64,000 nt of DNA from Pinus tabuliformis (Eukaryota > Streptophyta > Pinopsida > Pinales > Pinaceae). Below the pieces are notes generated by a model. The model did not search any database. It worked only from the letters and a program-made list of their open reading frames with translations, and was not told where the DNA came from. Each line of letters starts with the position of its first letter. The first letter of the stretch is position 1. The DNA lies in contig CM062814.1 in the NCBI GenBank assembly GCA_031772625.1, positions 365,463,750 through 365,527,749 on the forward strand, read 5' to 3'. The position numbers and the translations under genes are program-made. Below are positions 47,399 to 59,498 of the stretch, piece by piece.

Positions 47399-50300
47399 CT
47401 ACCTGTTAAAGAGGTGAGGGTATAGCTCCCTCACTCTGTCCACCTCCATCCACTTTGCCTTGTTCGGTTTGCTGCCTTTGAAACCAACCCGAACATAATC
47501 TACACTGCCCCTTCTTGAAGTGCGTGTCCTTCTGTCAAGGATTGTATCTTCTTTAAGCTCATCTAAGAATTCTGGCAAGAAATCTTCTATAGATGGCAGC
47601 TGAACAACACTTTCATGATCAGCAATCAAAGGAGGTTCATACAAACGTAAGTTCTCCACATTGACAATAGAATACATTTGCATGTAGGAAGGCAAATCTA
47701 ATTGAAAAGCATTATTTCCAACCTTCTTGAGGATTTTGAATGGACCATAACGAATAGGCTTCAGCTTTTTACCTTCTCCTTGCATCCTTTCCTTACTGAT
47801 GTACAGCCATACCTCATCTCCTTCTTGAAACTTGTGATCGACTCTATGCTTGTCGTGTCTTTCCTTGTACTTGCCTTGACTCTTCTCAAGCTGTTCTTGA
47901 ATTTGCTGTTGTATTTGCTAAATTCTTTCAATGAATGAATGAGCTTTGTCAATGTCACTATGTCTCTCAATGGCAACATCTTTCTCAAGAATGAAATCAA
48001 GAGGTGATTTTGGCAAGTAACCAAAACAAGCTTCAAACGGTGAGGTGTTTGTGGAAGAGTGCTTGGCACAATTGTAAGCATGCTATATGTAGTGCAAATG
48101 CTCATCCCAAAGCTTGGGATGCTTGCTGCAATAACCTCTCAAGAGGTGCACAATGGTTCTGTTCACAACTTCGGTTTGTCCATCTGTTTGCGGATGGAAA
48201 GCAGTACTTTTCTTCAACTTTGTGTCCATCATCTCCCATAGGTTGGACCAAAAATTCCCCACAAATCTAGAATCCCTATCACTAATAATGGAAGTAGGCA
48301 AAACAAAGTGAATCCATACATGATGAAAAAATAATTCAGCAGTTTGTTCAGCAGTTATAGTTTTCTTACAAGGCATAAGTATACACATTTTCCTGAAACG
48401 ATCAACTACTACATATAAATAATCATGCTGCTTTCTAGACTTTGGCAAACCTCCTACAAAATCCATAGAGATGCTCTCCCATGGTCTAGAAGGTACCGAC
48501 AAAGGAGTATACAAACCAAGCTTCCTGTTGCTAGGCTTTCTTGTAGCACATAATGGACAACCTCTTATGAACCTTGAAACAGAATCTACCATGCGAGGCA
48601 AATAGCAATACCTCTGTAGATGTGCAACTGTTTTGCTCACACCAAAATGGCCAGCAATAAGAGAAGAATGATCTTCTCTTATGACATTTATCCTCTCCCC
48701 CTGTGGTATACACAACTTTCCCAAATGAAATAGCAAATTGTTATGCATGTGATAGTCATTTTCCTCTACGTGATTCCCTTTACTCAAGTTAGCATACACA
48801 TCTTTAAAGTCATCATCAGATTCATATTGTTCTATGTAACTATCATGTACAATGGAATCATTCTTAAGTAAAGTAACGGCACCAATAATAGGCCTTGAAA
48901 GCATATCAACAACCTTATTCAAAGTACCTTTCTTATACCTTATTACCAAATGGAACAGTTGCAAGAAGCCCATCCATCTGAAGTGTCGTGACTGTTGTAA
49001 CTTGCTTTGTGATTGCAAGTACTGTAAGGGCTGATGGTCGGTATGTATAACAGTTTCTTTGCCCATCAAGTAGTGTTTCCACTTTTTGACGCTTTGTACC
49101 AACACATACAACTCCTTATCATATGTAGGATAATTTACAACAGCACCATTAAAAGTTTCAGAATGAAAAGCAATAGGCTTACCATACTGTAGAAGAATTG
49201 CACTCATAACATAATCACTAGCATCAGTTTGTATCTCAAATAGTTGTCTCAAATCCGGTAATGCAAGGACTGGAGCTGAACTAATATTCTCTTTCAAAGA
49301 TTCAAAAGCTTTTTGCTGCTTGCCTCCCCATTGGAAAGCATGCTTCACACTTGTCACCACATGCATAGGAGCTGCTATAGAAGAGAAGTTAGGGATAAAA
49401 TTCCTCCAATATTGAGCTGCACCCAAAAAACTTCCTACCTCTGTTATGGATTTGGGAGTAGGCCACTTCACAATAGCCTCAATCTTAGCAGGATCATTCT
49501 CAAAGCACCTCCTCCTACTATGTGTCCCAAATAAACCAAAGAAGTCTTTCCAAATTCACACTTTGACATTTTAAGAAATAACTGATTCTTCTTCAAAACA
49601 TCAAGTACTTTTCTAACATGCATGACATGATCTTCTCTAGACTTGCTGAAAATTAAGATGTCATCTAAGTAGACAATAATGAAATCATCAAGAAAAGGAC
49701 ACAAGACATCATCCATTACCCGCATGAAAGTTGCAGGTGCATTGCACAAACCAAACGACATCACTAGCCACTCAAAGAGTCCTTGTTTGGTTTTAAAGGT
49801 TGTCTTCCAAATGTCACTTTCTTCAATTCTTACTTGATGATATCCACTATGCAAGTCTAGCTTAGTGAAATATCGAGCATCTTTCAGCTGGTCTAGCAAA
49901 TCATCTATCCTTGGGAGTGGGTAATGATTCTTTACCGTTATCTTGTTCAAGGCCCTGAAATCAACACACATACACCAAGTGCCATCTTTCTTTGGAATCA
50001 ATACAATCGGTGACCCACATGGCGAAGTACTTGGCCTTATGAAACCCTTTTCCAACAAGTCCTTGATTTTCTTCTTTATTTCAGCATTCTCCATAATAGA
50101 CATGCGGTACATGCCTATGTTTGGAAGAGGACAATCTGGATGCAAATGGATTTCATGCTGAATCTCCCTCTTAGGAGGCAAACCTATTGGCTCCTGAAAC
50201 ATCTCATGATATGCATCAACTACATCATACAGATCTGATTTAAGTTTTGGATCACAATTGTCAAATGACTCATGATTCACATCAACCTTGGGCTTAATCA

Positions 50301-51969
50301 TAAGAAGAACAAAATTCTTACTTGAATTGACCAGCCTTTTTACCTGTCCTGCATTCACCATCGCTATATTTGTCTTCTTGCGATGAGCTCTAACAATGAA
50401 CTCCTTGCCATCTTTGAAAAGATGATATTTGTTTTCATGGCGATGAAAGATAGCTTTCCTTTCAAACAAGTAAGGACTTCCCAAAACAATTCCTGCTATA
50501 TCAAAAGGTACCACATCAAGTTCAACTGTGTCAATAAAATGTCCAGTAATTGCAAAGCGCAATGTGCACTTTCTTGAAACTTGTAGATTTGCATCCTTGC
50601 AAATCCATCCAAGTGGATATGGCTTCAGATGTGGAATGGTCTCAAGTTTAAGCTGCTTGACCAAGTCCTCTAATATAAGGTTTGCTTGTGACCCACTATC
50701 AAAAAGTGTGTCAATTTTAGTATGCCTTGAAATCACCCTCACATGAAACAGTTCAATTCTTTCTTCCCCATTAGGAGCTTGTACATGGCAGTTTGAGGTG
50801 CTAGTGCTCGCTTGAGTTTCAACTTCTTTTCCCTTCAAGTTTTTCAAACCCATGGCTGTAATTTTGGTTTCATCACCTGAATCTTCCCCTAAATCTTGTG
50901 GTGTAGATGTAGTAGCAATAGTTTTCTGTTTCCCTTTGGATTTGTTAAATTGAGGTCTTTTTTCAAGATATAATTTCCAACAGTTTTTCTCCTCATGGCC
51001 TGGTTTAGAACAGTGTTTACATATCACTTTCTCACTCTCCTGTTTGACAGATGCATTCTTCTTGCCCTTTCCCTTGGAGGTTTTCTCTTTGTTTTTCCCC
51101 TTCGGGGGCTTGTTTCTACCCTCTTCAAATGTGTTTTTTCTCCTTGCCTCTAAATGGGTAGCTTGGACACAAACCTCGTCCAGGCTAGTAGGGTTAAACA
51201 TCAAGATGGTGTGTCTAAGGTAGCTATGCAAGCCACCGATGTATTTCAGCAAGGTTTCTTGGGTCCATAAATCTACCCCTAACAAGAGAGTTCTTCTCCT
51301 GAATTCTTGGGTGTAGTCTTGGACACTCTGACCCTTAAGTTGTCTGAAATTTTGCCAAATCATAATGGCCTTCTACATGTGAGCAAGATGATAAAACTAT
51401 TTTTTAATGGCTAACAGAAATTTAGGCCATATTAAGGTAACCTTACCAAATTTCTTGATCTCCTCTTTCGTCTTGGCCTCCCACCAGACCAATGCTACTC
51501 CATCCATTCTCAAAGAAGCCAACTGAATCTTTGTGGCATCATCATGCATATTTTGGATCCTCAAGTAAACTTCCAACTGCCTAATCCAGTTGTCAAGCTT
51601 TTCTGCATTCACTTCACCATTGAACATAGGTAATTCGAATTTTACATCAAGCTTCAAAAAAGGACTTTTTCCAGAGGATCTATGCTTATGAACAGAAGAA
51701 GACGAGGATGAAGAGGAAGAAGGTGAAGATGGGGGTGGTGGATCACCATTTCCTCCATGTCCTTTCTTGGAATGATCATCATCCTTCTTACCTCCTGAAG
51801 AGCTCTCTCCTTCATGTGGATGTTTGGACCCTTCTCCAACCAATTTCTCATTTCTTTCTTGGTACAATATCCTCACCATTTCAGTGAGGTCCAAGAAAGC
51901 CTTTCCTAAGACTCTTTCTTCTTCTCTTGGATCTATCTCTAGAGGAATTTCTCCTTCATGTTCAGACAT
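47399..51969 (-). pseudogene. gag-pol: gag-pol of the nested gypsy element (few stops and shifts)
   Basis: Gag starts MSEHEGEIPLEIDPREEERV at 51969, with a Ser-rich run (PPPPSSPSSSSSSSSSV) and the core WWEAKTKEEIKKFGKV. After a break near 51380 it continues at 51363 with zinc knuckle CKHCSKPGHEEKNC, protease LFDSGSQANLILEDL and RT (PKKDGTWCMCVDFRALNKI, LHSGYHQVRIEES, MSFGLCNAPATFMRV, VYLDDILIFSK). A frameshift near 49480 leads to RNase H (TDASDYVMSAILL) and integrase (CPLCATRKPSNR, MDFVGGLPKSRKQ, FHPQTDGQTEVVNR). TAG codons at 48085-48083 and near 47920 lie in the integrase tail, then GYGPFKILKKVG-type and chromodomain-like sequence (VGFKGSKPNKAKWMEVD) to a stop at 47399. The first frame alone spans 631 codons. 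Confidence 0.93.
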
Positions 51970-52146
51970 CCTTGAAGCTTCTGCTGAGACTCTTGAGGGT
52001 GAAATTGAAGGTGGAGGTGATGGCTCTCTGGCCTTCCTTGACTGAGGATTCTCTCATTCTCTAGTCAACTGTCATTCCCCTCTTTTGAGTTTCAACCTGG
52101 TAAGCATCAATACTTTGCAAGACAGTTAGAAGATCTTTGCACAAAA

Positions 52147-52164
52147 CCCTGAGCTCTGATACCA
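52147..52164 (-). other. primer binding site, tRNA-iMet type
   Basis: Minus-strand TGGTATCAGAGCTCAGGG starts three bases after the LTR. Confidence 0.88.
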
Positions 52165-52167
52165 ACT

Positions 52168-53165
52168 TGATCTAAATTTGAAACTACTTGAAATTTGTTT
52201 GCAAGGTATTCAATTCAGAATTAAACATGTTTAAAAGATTTCCATGGCTTGCAGAAAGAAAACACATGAAATTTTCAGCCGTTCATGACCCATTTAAGCA
52301 TAGCAGAGTTATTTCCTTTTTATTGTTTAACACATTAAAACGAATTTGATCTGCAAAATAAATCAACCACAAATGCAAAAGAAGTTGATAAAGCAGTTCA
52401 CCCCCTCCAGGGCTACGTCTGCTGGGTCCAAAGCTCCCAACTGGGCTTGTCCTTGTTTTTATTAAATGTTCAAATTGAAAATACAGCTGAATAGAAGCAT
52501 CTACAGGAGAAATAGATGGTAAAAATGGATTCATAACACTTGAATCCTTCAGGATTGACTATTGGATCACCTCCAATGGATACCTGCAACCCTATATAGT
52601 CTTCACAAAACTGGGCCCTGGTGGCCCCTAGAAATTTCACGGCTTCAAAAACTCTACAAATGACCTCAGATGGCTGTAAGACCTACACCAATGGCTTCAA
52701 AAGGTCGAAAATACCCAAAATCAAAAAAAAAATCGTCCAAAACCGACTTTCCTAGCCAAAGTTATGGCCATTTAAAGTTTCTCCAGTTTTTCCCTAGAAA
52801 AACTCCAGCTAACTTTAGTTAACTCCAGATAGCTCCGCCAATTATGGCGGGTCCGCCAAATTTGGCGCTCCTGCCAAAATTCCGCCAACTTAACTGCAGT
52901 TACATTTAATTTTTGGTGGTTGCCTCGGATTTCGTGCCCGGCGGAATATTCCTTTTTTAATTTTTTTTTGAAAAATTAAAATTTCTAATGTTATGGACAA
53001 ATTCTTCTTTTTGCCATAACTTCCTCATACGGCGACCGTTTTTCGAACCGTTTGCGACACCGGAATTGGGAAGATGAGCACTTTTCAGTCATTTAACTTT
53101 GAACCAGTTCTAAGCACTTTAAATTTTGAGCATTTTACGACACTTAGGACATGAGCACCTGATCA
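52168..53165 (-). repeat. 5' LTR of the nested gypsy element
   Basis: 998 bp, TGATCTAAATTTG to GCACCTGATCA. Confidence 0.92.
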
Positions 53166-56100
53166 TCACTTGTCCAAAAAGTGCCTCAAACAAAAGCGCG
53201 CCTAGCATTCTAGTTGTCAGAAACTGTCTAGGATTGATAAAAAACACAAAAACATAAAAAATTACCCAAAAACGTTTCAAAATTGGTGAAATGGTTTATG
53301 ATCATGTGGTTTATGCATGGAGTGAGGCTTCAACAAGGTTATCAAGCCTTCCTTCCTCTTCTTGCTTTTTTAGGGGTTGAATCTTTGCATTAGCTCTTTT
53401 GAGTTTTGATATGGAAATCTTGTTCCTCATGACATAATTTTTTTCCATCTTTATCTAAATGTCATTTTCTTTGTTGACCTTGTCTAGGAGCATCTCCAAA
53501 TTCTATTTTATCCTCTCAAGCCACTTCTCCCGGTTCTCATTAATCATGATGGCAAATTGTTCATTCACTGTGAGCTGATTTGCAAGTTCAACCTCTTTTT
53601 GTCTCTCTAGTTCTAGAGCTCTTTTCAACCCTCTAGTCCTAGGTCTCCTTCTTGATTCTTGTTCTTGTTCAGTTTCACTATACCTTCCATAGGACTCATC
53701 AAGAAAAGAATTGGCTTTCATTTCTTCTCTTTTTTCCTTGAGGAGCTGAATTTCCATGATTTCATGTTTGGCTTGAAGCTGCTAGTTTTCTTGCTCATAA
53801 TATGAGATAACAAATTTAGACCTCTTTAAGTCGATCTGGAGCTCCCTGATGTATGCATCTCTTTCTTTGATGATCAAGGAGGTGTCATCGTCATTCTGAT
53901 CTAAATCAATGAGATGAAAATCAACCTCTGTCTCATGTAGGTTTTCTTCCTCATGGATATATTCCTGAATGTCTGCCTCTGTGAATTTTTCTTTGCCTTT
54001 GTGTACCTGCTTTGTTGGTGAAGAACGTAGGGCCCCTCCCACAATATGTGGGGAAAACACCATCCTATTACCTCTCTGATAAGTATGTGCCAATATGCCC
54101 AAATCATCCCTCTTAGGCTTGATGACCTCAACCTCCTTAGTCTTCTCAGGTTCACTGGTCTCAGTTCTGCTAGGTGACACAATGTGCTCATGAAATGGTG
54201 ATGGTGAAGGAGATTGATCTGATGATGATGCATGAACTGTGGATTGAGATGGAGGAATGGATTTGGAAGGATGAGATGATGAAGGCACATATTTAACATG
54301 CTGAATAAATGGATCAGTGAAAATGTCATTAGCTATGAAAGTACTCCATGAAATTTTCAATTGTTTGAGGTGATGGAGGACAGTCATTTTGATGTGGGAG
54401 TGGTAAAAAATACTTTTCATTTGATTCTCATATTCTCTCTTTTGGAAAATATATTCCATATTGTCAATGTCTCGGAAGAGAAAATAAGGTATGTTGAGCA
54501 TCTTGACCGTTGTGAAGTGCATTCGTAGCCAGATAGGATAGGTGTAAATTCTAGAGAACCTGCCTTCACATGTAAAGTATTTCATGATGATTTTCATCAT
54601 GGGAACATATCTCTACAAGATGTATGAGAAAGGAAAAATCCTCTTTCTTTCATTCTTCTATCCAGGTTTGATGTATGGCTCATAGTAATGCTCCCTAGGT
54701 CTTTTTGCTTGAACCATTTTCCCCCAACATCTGGAATTCCAGTAGCAGCTGATTATGATGGTAGTGGAGAAAGTGAGAGTGACACAAAAAAGGGTTACCT
54801 TGTGGCCATGGAGATTTGAGATGAATAGTATGCTCAACATAGGATGATGTTGGACCTTTTGTATTTTTTCACAGAATTAAAAACATCCTAGATGCTTAAA
54901 ACATGTTACAACCATTGGAGATGCCATGAGTTCCCAGGTATGTCTTGGCTCAAGTCTAAGGATCCTCCCTCCTTTGTTTGGCTTCCTCTCCTTTCTTTAT
55001 TCCACCTCATTGGAATTTTTATCCCCTTATTTTGACATGGTGTCTTGGTGTCTAAAGCCCTAGGGAGGTAAAATAATAGTGGAATATAGGTTTAGGGAGT
55101 TACGAATGGTATGAGGAAATTCAGAGAGATGAGGTATGGGTATTATGGTTTAAGGGAAGTGACAGGGAGTCAGAATATGATAGGATTTATGATAGGGAAT
55201 TTTATTATAGGTTAGGGGTTTTGAGAGCCTAGGAAAATGGAATATCAAGGTCTTAGGGTTTTGGGAATAAAGAGCTTTGGGAAGTAGTAATATGATATAG
55301 GGGTTGGGAAATGGTTTAATAGTGATATGGGAAGATAATAGAAGTACTAGGGAGTGAAATTAGAGGTGTAGTTATGATTTTAACTATGATATTAGGGTTT
55401 CTATCAAGGAAGACATTAAATTTTGTAATGACATTTAAAACACCACAAAATTGACTTGAGGAATGCTAGGAGGGTGTATTTGAGTATTACTTACTTGCTG
55501 GAGGATGAAGACAACCAATGTTGAAGTTTTTAAAGCAATGGCACTTTGTTTGGAGGCTGGTGAGAAATTTCGGGCAGACGGGTGATGCACAACACAGGCG
55601 CGCCTTCCACAACACAGACACGCAACATAACACTCTGGCGTGCCCTCCATAACACAAGCACACATTGTTGTCTATTTTTTTCCAAATTCGCCTTTAAAAC
55701 TTGAAAATTTCTCCTTTGCTGAGGTTGGTCGATAATGACAAGAGAAAATGAGGATTGAATTGATGCCTTGAGGGTTTAAATACTTTGTGTAATTTGATTT
55801 TTTGATTTAAAACCCATTTTGCTAATGTTTTAAATCACTTTTCAAACATTGCACTAATACCCTTTACCTTGTCCTTTTTGCTTTGTAGATTGATCAATTG
55901 TTGGAGTGGGCACTCACTGATTTGACATTTATTGTTCAGTTGGCATGTGGAATTGAGTTGGAGGCTTGAGAAAAAGTTATTTATTACATATAATTGACAT
56001 AAAATTACATAAATGAAAAATAAATTTACATTTCTTTTTTTGGAATAAAATTACAATTTGGAAAGAAACTCATACTTGAAATCAAAATTACAACTTTGGC

Positions 56101-56510
56101 AAGCATGTTCACATGTTTGAAAATCCTCTTTAAATGAAAAATGGATATTATTGGTGTTCACTCTCATACTTTTGATGGCCTTATGCAATCAAATGGTTTC
56201 TTATTGGACCTTGGAAAAATCAAACCTAGAGACCTAATGAAAACCTTGAGTGAGAAGACTTCATGGTGACTTGACTAACATAAAGACAAGATGAAATGAG
56301 CTTCATGATTGATGTATGCTCAGTAATGCATGAAGGTGGGCAAAAAAGTATAGATTTGAGGGAGAGTGATGATTTTTTGATTTTATGACTACCATAAGTG
56401 AGTGAATTTTGGAATGCAACCTAGTGGAACGACAAAATTTATGAATGAGACCCTAATATGCAATGAAAACAGGAGTTTTTATGATTGATGGTAGGATGAA
56501 AATACTAACA
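53166..56510 (-). repeat. 5' LTR of the large-LTR element, part 2
   Basis: Begins with the second TCACT (53166-53170), then TGTCCAAAAAGTGCCTCAAA matching the left LTR near 39580, and runs to AAATACTAACA at 56510. It holds the second copy of the LTR reading frame. Confidence 0.88.
53311..55038 (-). pseudogene. LTR-borne long reading frame, copy 2 (unknown protein)
   Basis: ATG at 55038 and TAA at 53313-53311 lie in the same frame, 575 codons apart. About eight premature stops (TAA or TAG) interrupt it, and a pair of compensating one-base shifts lies near 54750-54695, so the net frame is kept over 1.7 kb. The longest clear stretch is 272 codons (54600-53782). Parts in order: MASPMVVTCFKHLGC; after the shift ATGIPDVGGKWFKQKDLG; EHYYEPYIKPG; MMKIIMKYFTCEGRFSRIYT; MLNIPYFLFRDIDNMEYIF; HHLKQLKISWSTFIANDIF; Ser/Pro/His linker (YVPSSSHPSKSIPPSQS); VEVIKPKRDDLGILAHTYQ; acidic NLHETEVDFHLIDLDQNDDD; and a Glu/Lys/Arg coiled coil to the end. 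Soluble, no signal peptide or membrane segment. Function unknown. Confidence 0.75.
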
Positions 56511-56515
56511 AATTG
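56511..56515. repeat. target site duplication, right copy (AATTG)
   Basis: Matches 38261-38265. Confidence 0.9.
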
Positions 56516-58421
56516 ATTATCCACACACTAGAAACATAGCACATTACTAGCCAAATCAGCTCATAGTTGGAAATAATTCCTAGAACTCTCTATCAATGCT
56601 CAAGCAAAAGTATGATATGAATAACTTTATAGTTAATTTGATACAATACATAGGAATGGAAATGTACCTATGGGTAGTTTACTTCAACAATTATGGAAAT
56701 TTGTTGTAGGATAATTCCTAAAATTAACAGAGCATCCACCCATTAAACCATTGACTAGTTCTCATACCTTCTCTTTGCCCCTAAAGAAGATGAGTATCCC
56801 TTAGGCAATGAGAAGAATTTAATGTTTGGTAGAGTTGATTTCTCTTGACTTTTTAACTTTTCAATCAAAGTGTTCACAATGGTATTGTAGATTCAGGAGC
56901 TTCAACAAATGTTATGGTTGCTACATTGCTAATTGGGATATTTTTGAAAAGAAATTTATCAAGAAGTTTTGTTAAGATAAAACAAAAGCATTCTTAATTG
57001 TGGAAATGACAAATATTAAAATTAATTTTACTAAATCAATTGAATATTTCAACCAAAGATTATGTTCCATTCTTAATGGAATATTAAAAACAGGGAGATC
57101 ATGTGTTAACTAAGGTTTATACTACCATCGTTCCCTAAAATGTGGCTTTTGCCACTATTAGAGTAGATAAAGCAATATCAGCCTTAAATATAGACCAAGC
57201 TTTAAATGTCATTTTTTTTCCCTCTTAAAATGGCATCTAAACAACTTTATGGAGAAAACCAAAACAATTTCCAAGAAAAAGCTTTTAACTAGTAAAACGA
57301 AAACATTATGTTTTATTTATTTTATATATTAATTAAAATGGTATGTTTTAATTTATTTTAATAATATAAATAATTAATATATGAATTGCATTTTTTTGTT
57401 TCCCAAATTTATCGCGCTAATTTTTAAATATTTTTTTTTTTTGTAAATGCTTGTTATTAATTTATAATTTCATAATAATAAGTATCAAAATACTTTTAAA
57501 AAATAATGATTTCTTAAAACATATTCAGTCACACAATGCAACATCAGGATCAATTTATATGGGTTGATTTCCTAGAAGGATATTAGTAGAGCCGACCTTC
57601 ACTATGGCGTCTTCGCATCAATTTCACTACCTCCATGAGATTTTATTAATTATTGAGATTATTGACACACAAAGATACCTCAGAGACGAGGGTTTGTTTC
57701 TCACCGAATAGTCTATTACGACTGTGTAAATTTAATTTAACCAATGCATGCTTTATATAGGCAATTGAGAAAGGTCACAAAGCCTAGAGTTTTCAACAAT
57801 GCATTTACTAAAAAAAAATAAAAGAAAAAATGAGAAATATTTAAAAATAATAGAACTTCTATTTTTCAAAACATTATGCTATATGTTGTTTTTGAAACTA
57901 GTATTAATCTTAATTTTAATTCATTATATAAATAGAATATATTGTGTTTCAAATATCACTACCTTAAATGCATGGTACATAGGTTTATGGTTGGGCGTTT
58001 TTGCAAGGATCCTAAAGCCATTATAAGTAACATCTGGATTTTCCAACTTAGACATTTTTGTAACTCTGCAATATACTTGGTTTTACCAAATTAAATACAA
58101 ATATAGAAATGTTCCAATCCAACATCATAATAATTTTACACTATGATTTTTATACTTCAAAAAAATTATGATTTTGTAAAATGATTTGGTCAAAAGTATA
58201 TTAGCTATGAAACAACAAACTTTAAAAAAAATGGTTAATTGAAGGTTAATAAAATCAAACTCGATGTTTTATGCGCATAAAATACAAAACTAACACTTAT
58301 ACATTACCCATTTTTATGATTACATCTCTCTCAATCACCTCCAATGAATGATTTGTTTTGGTAATTGTATTTATGCTAAGAAAGAGTACCTATAATGTAG
58401 CCTTTGTTCAAATGTGGAAAT
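56516..58421 (+). other. spacer with a possible retroelement protease relic
   Basis: At about 56880-56920 the plus strand reads GIVDSGASTNVM, the aspartic protease core found in many plant retroelements, followed by VATLLIGIFLKRNL and then stops. No linked RT or gag is seen, so it is a stray fragment at best. The rest is AT-rich. A small open frame at 57799-58026 encodes a hydrophobic low-complexity peptide and is not called a gene. Confidence 0.35.
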
Positions 58422-58602
58422 TGTTTAACAAACAAGAATAGTGGACAACCAAATTGGATAAACATGAAGGCATTTTTATTAACAAAGATTTACATTTATA
58501 GTACATTCTTTTGACACTTGGTCTTCATATACCAAGTGGTCTCTTGGACTCCAATGACTATTCATATTCCACACCAACCCTTAGCGGATTAGGTTTCCAA
58601 CA
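58422..58602 (-). repeat. 3' LTR of the short-LTR element
   Basis: 181 bp, TGTTTAACAAAC to TTTCCAACA on the plus strand. Confidence 0.8.
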
Positions 58603-58625
58603 TTCCCCCCCTTAATCTGAAGGGG
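58603..58625 (-). other. polypurine tract
   Basis: Minus-strand CCTTCAGATTAAGGGGGGGA (ending AA) directly before the LTR start. Confidence 0.75.
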
Positions 58626-58759
58626 TATATACAAGTCCAAGAAGAGAGCTCTAATACAACAATGCATGATAGAAATAAGCTAAATGTGCTCTCTGAGATA
58701 ATGACATAAGGTGGGAGAACTCGAGGTCTCAATTGATGATGGAAGGATGACCACCAACA

Positions 58760-59056
58760 CTGGAACACTTAGTGCAGTTCATGGAACTCTTCCAAATATG
58801 GAAAGAAGTCGATGTCTTCTGTTAGAGGAAGTGCTCCTTAATGTTTTGAAGAAGGATTACTTCAACCCAGAAAAAAGAGGTTTGCAACCTACGGTGGTTT
58901 AAGGAAGGACACCGATCAAAGGAACACTTAGTGTTATTCCCACATCTCTTCAAAATCTAGAGGAAGTGATCCTTTGTTCTTTGAAGAGGGAGACCTTCAA
59001 CCTGGAAGAAGGGAGGTCTAAAACCTACAATGGTTTAAGGAAGACCACAAACTAAA
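58760..59056. repeat. imperfect tandem duplication, about 140-158 bp
   Basis: GGAACACTTAGTG starts near 58761 and 58920, and both copies run through a GAGGAAGTG..CTT..TTTGAAGA..ACCTTCAACC-like block to GGTTTAAGGAAGRMC. Copies are strongly diverged. Confidence 0.7.
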
Positions 59057-59498
59057 GGCTTGTTTATGGGCTTCTCTGTCTCTGACTAAAACTTTGTATC
59101 TCAGTATGGTTGTCTCTGGCTATTGGCTCGGGTAGTAGGTTCAGGTTGCGGATTACGCTCGCTTGATTTCTTTTTAAAGATTGTATATGACCATCAATAC
59201 CCCCCTATTAGATACAAGTTTAGAAGATGAAGGAACCTCAACTACAAGACTTTTCAGTACACGTGAAAAAATTCTATGATATGAGAGAAAAATAACTTGG
59301 TTGTTGAAGCCCATTACCAAGAGGTGATCCATCCAAGGTGAATCATTTTTCTTGTATGAGGCTTGTTTCGGAAGCATCTGTTTGAAGAATAAGTGTGTTG
59401 ACTAGAATTATTACATGGGTGAAGATCAAAATAATGATATTTCACATGGAAAACTCTATCACAGTATTTAAAAATATGTGGTTGTGGAGGAGGGAGAT

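Larger units (their letters stand above)
46360..53165 (-). mobile_element. Ty3/gypsy retrotransposon, complete, nested, inactive
   Basis: 6,806 bp with LTRs 46360-47356 and 52168-53165, TSD TCACT on both sides (46355-46359, 53166-53170), PBS 52147-52164, gag-pol 51969-47399 and PPT 47357-47368. It is inserted in the 5' LTR of the large-LTR element in the same orientation. About 14 differences in the first 380 bases of the LTRs (by eye) indicate a moderate age, later than its host element. RT-RNaseH-IN order is gypsy. The C-terminus has only a chromodomain-like tail, so lineage is left open. Confidence 0.93.
38266..56510 (-). mobile_element. large-LTR, gag-only (non-autonomous) LTR retrotransposon
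   Basis: LTRs of about 4.67 kb (38266-42936, and 45039-46359 plus 53171-56510) flank a 2,102-bp internal region that encodes only Gag-like protein. No protease, RT or integrase is present. PBS is tRNA-Asp-like, unlike every other element here, and the target duplication is AATTG. The right LTR is split by a 6.8-kb gypsy element; its two parts sum to 4,661 bases, matching the left LTR. The layout resembles LARD or TR-GAG elements, but with a long open-frame relic inside each LTR. It would need enzymes from another element. Read on the minus strand the 5' LTR is the right one. Confidence 0.88.
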
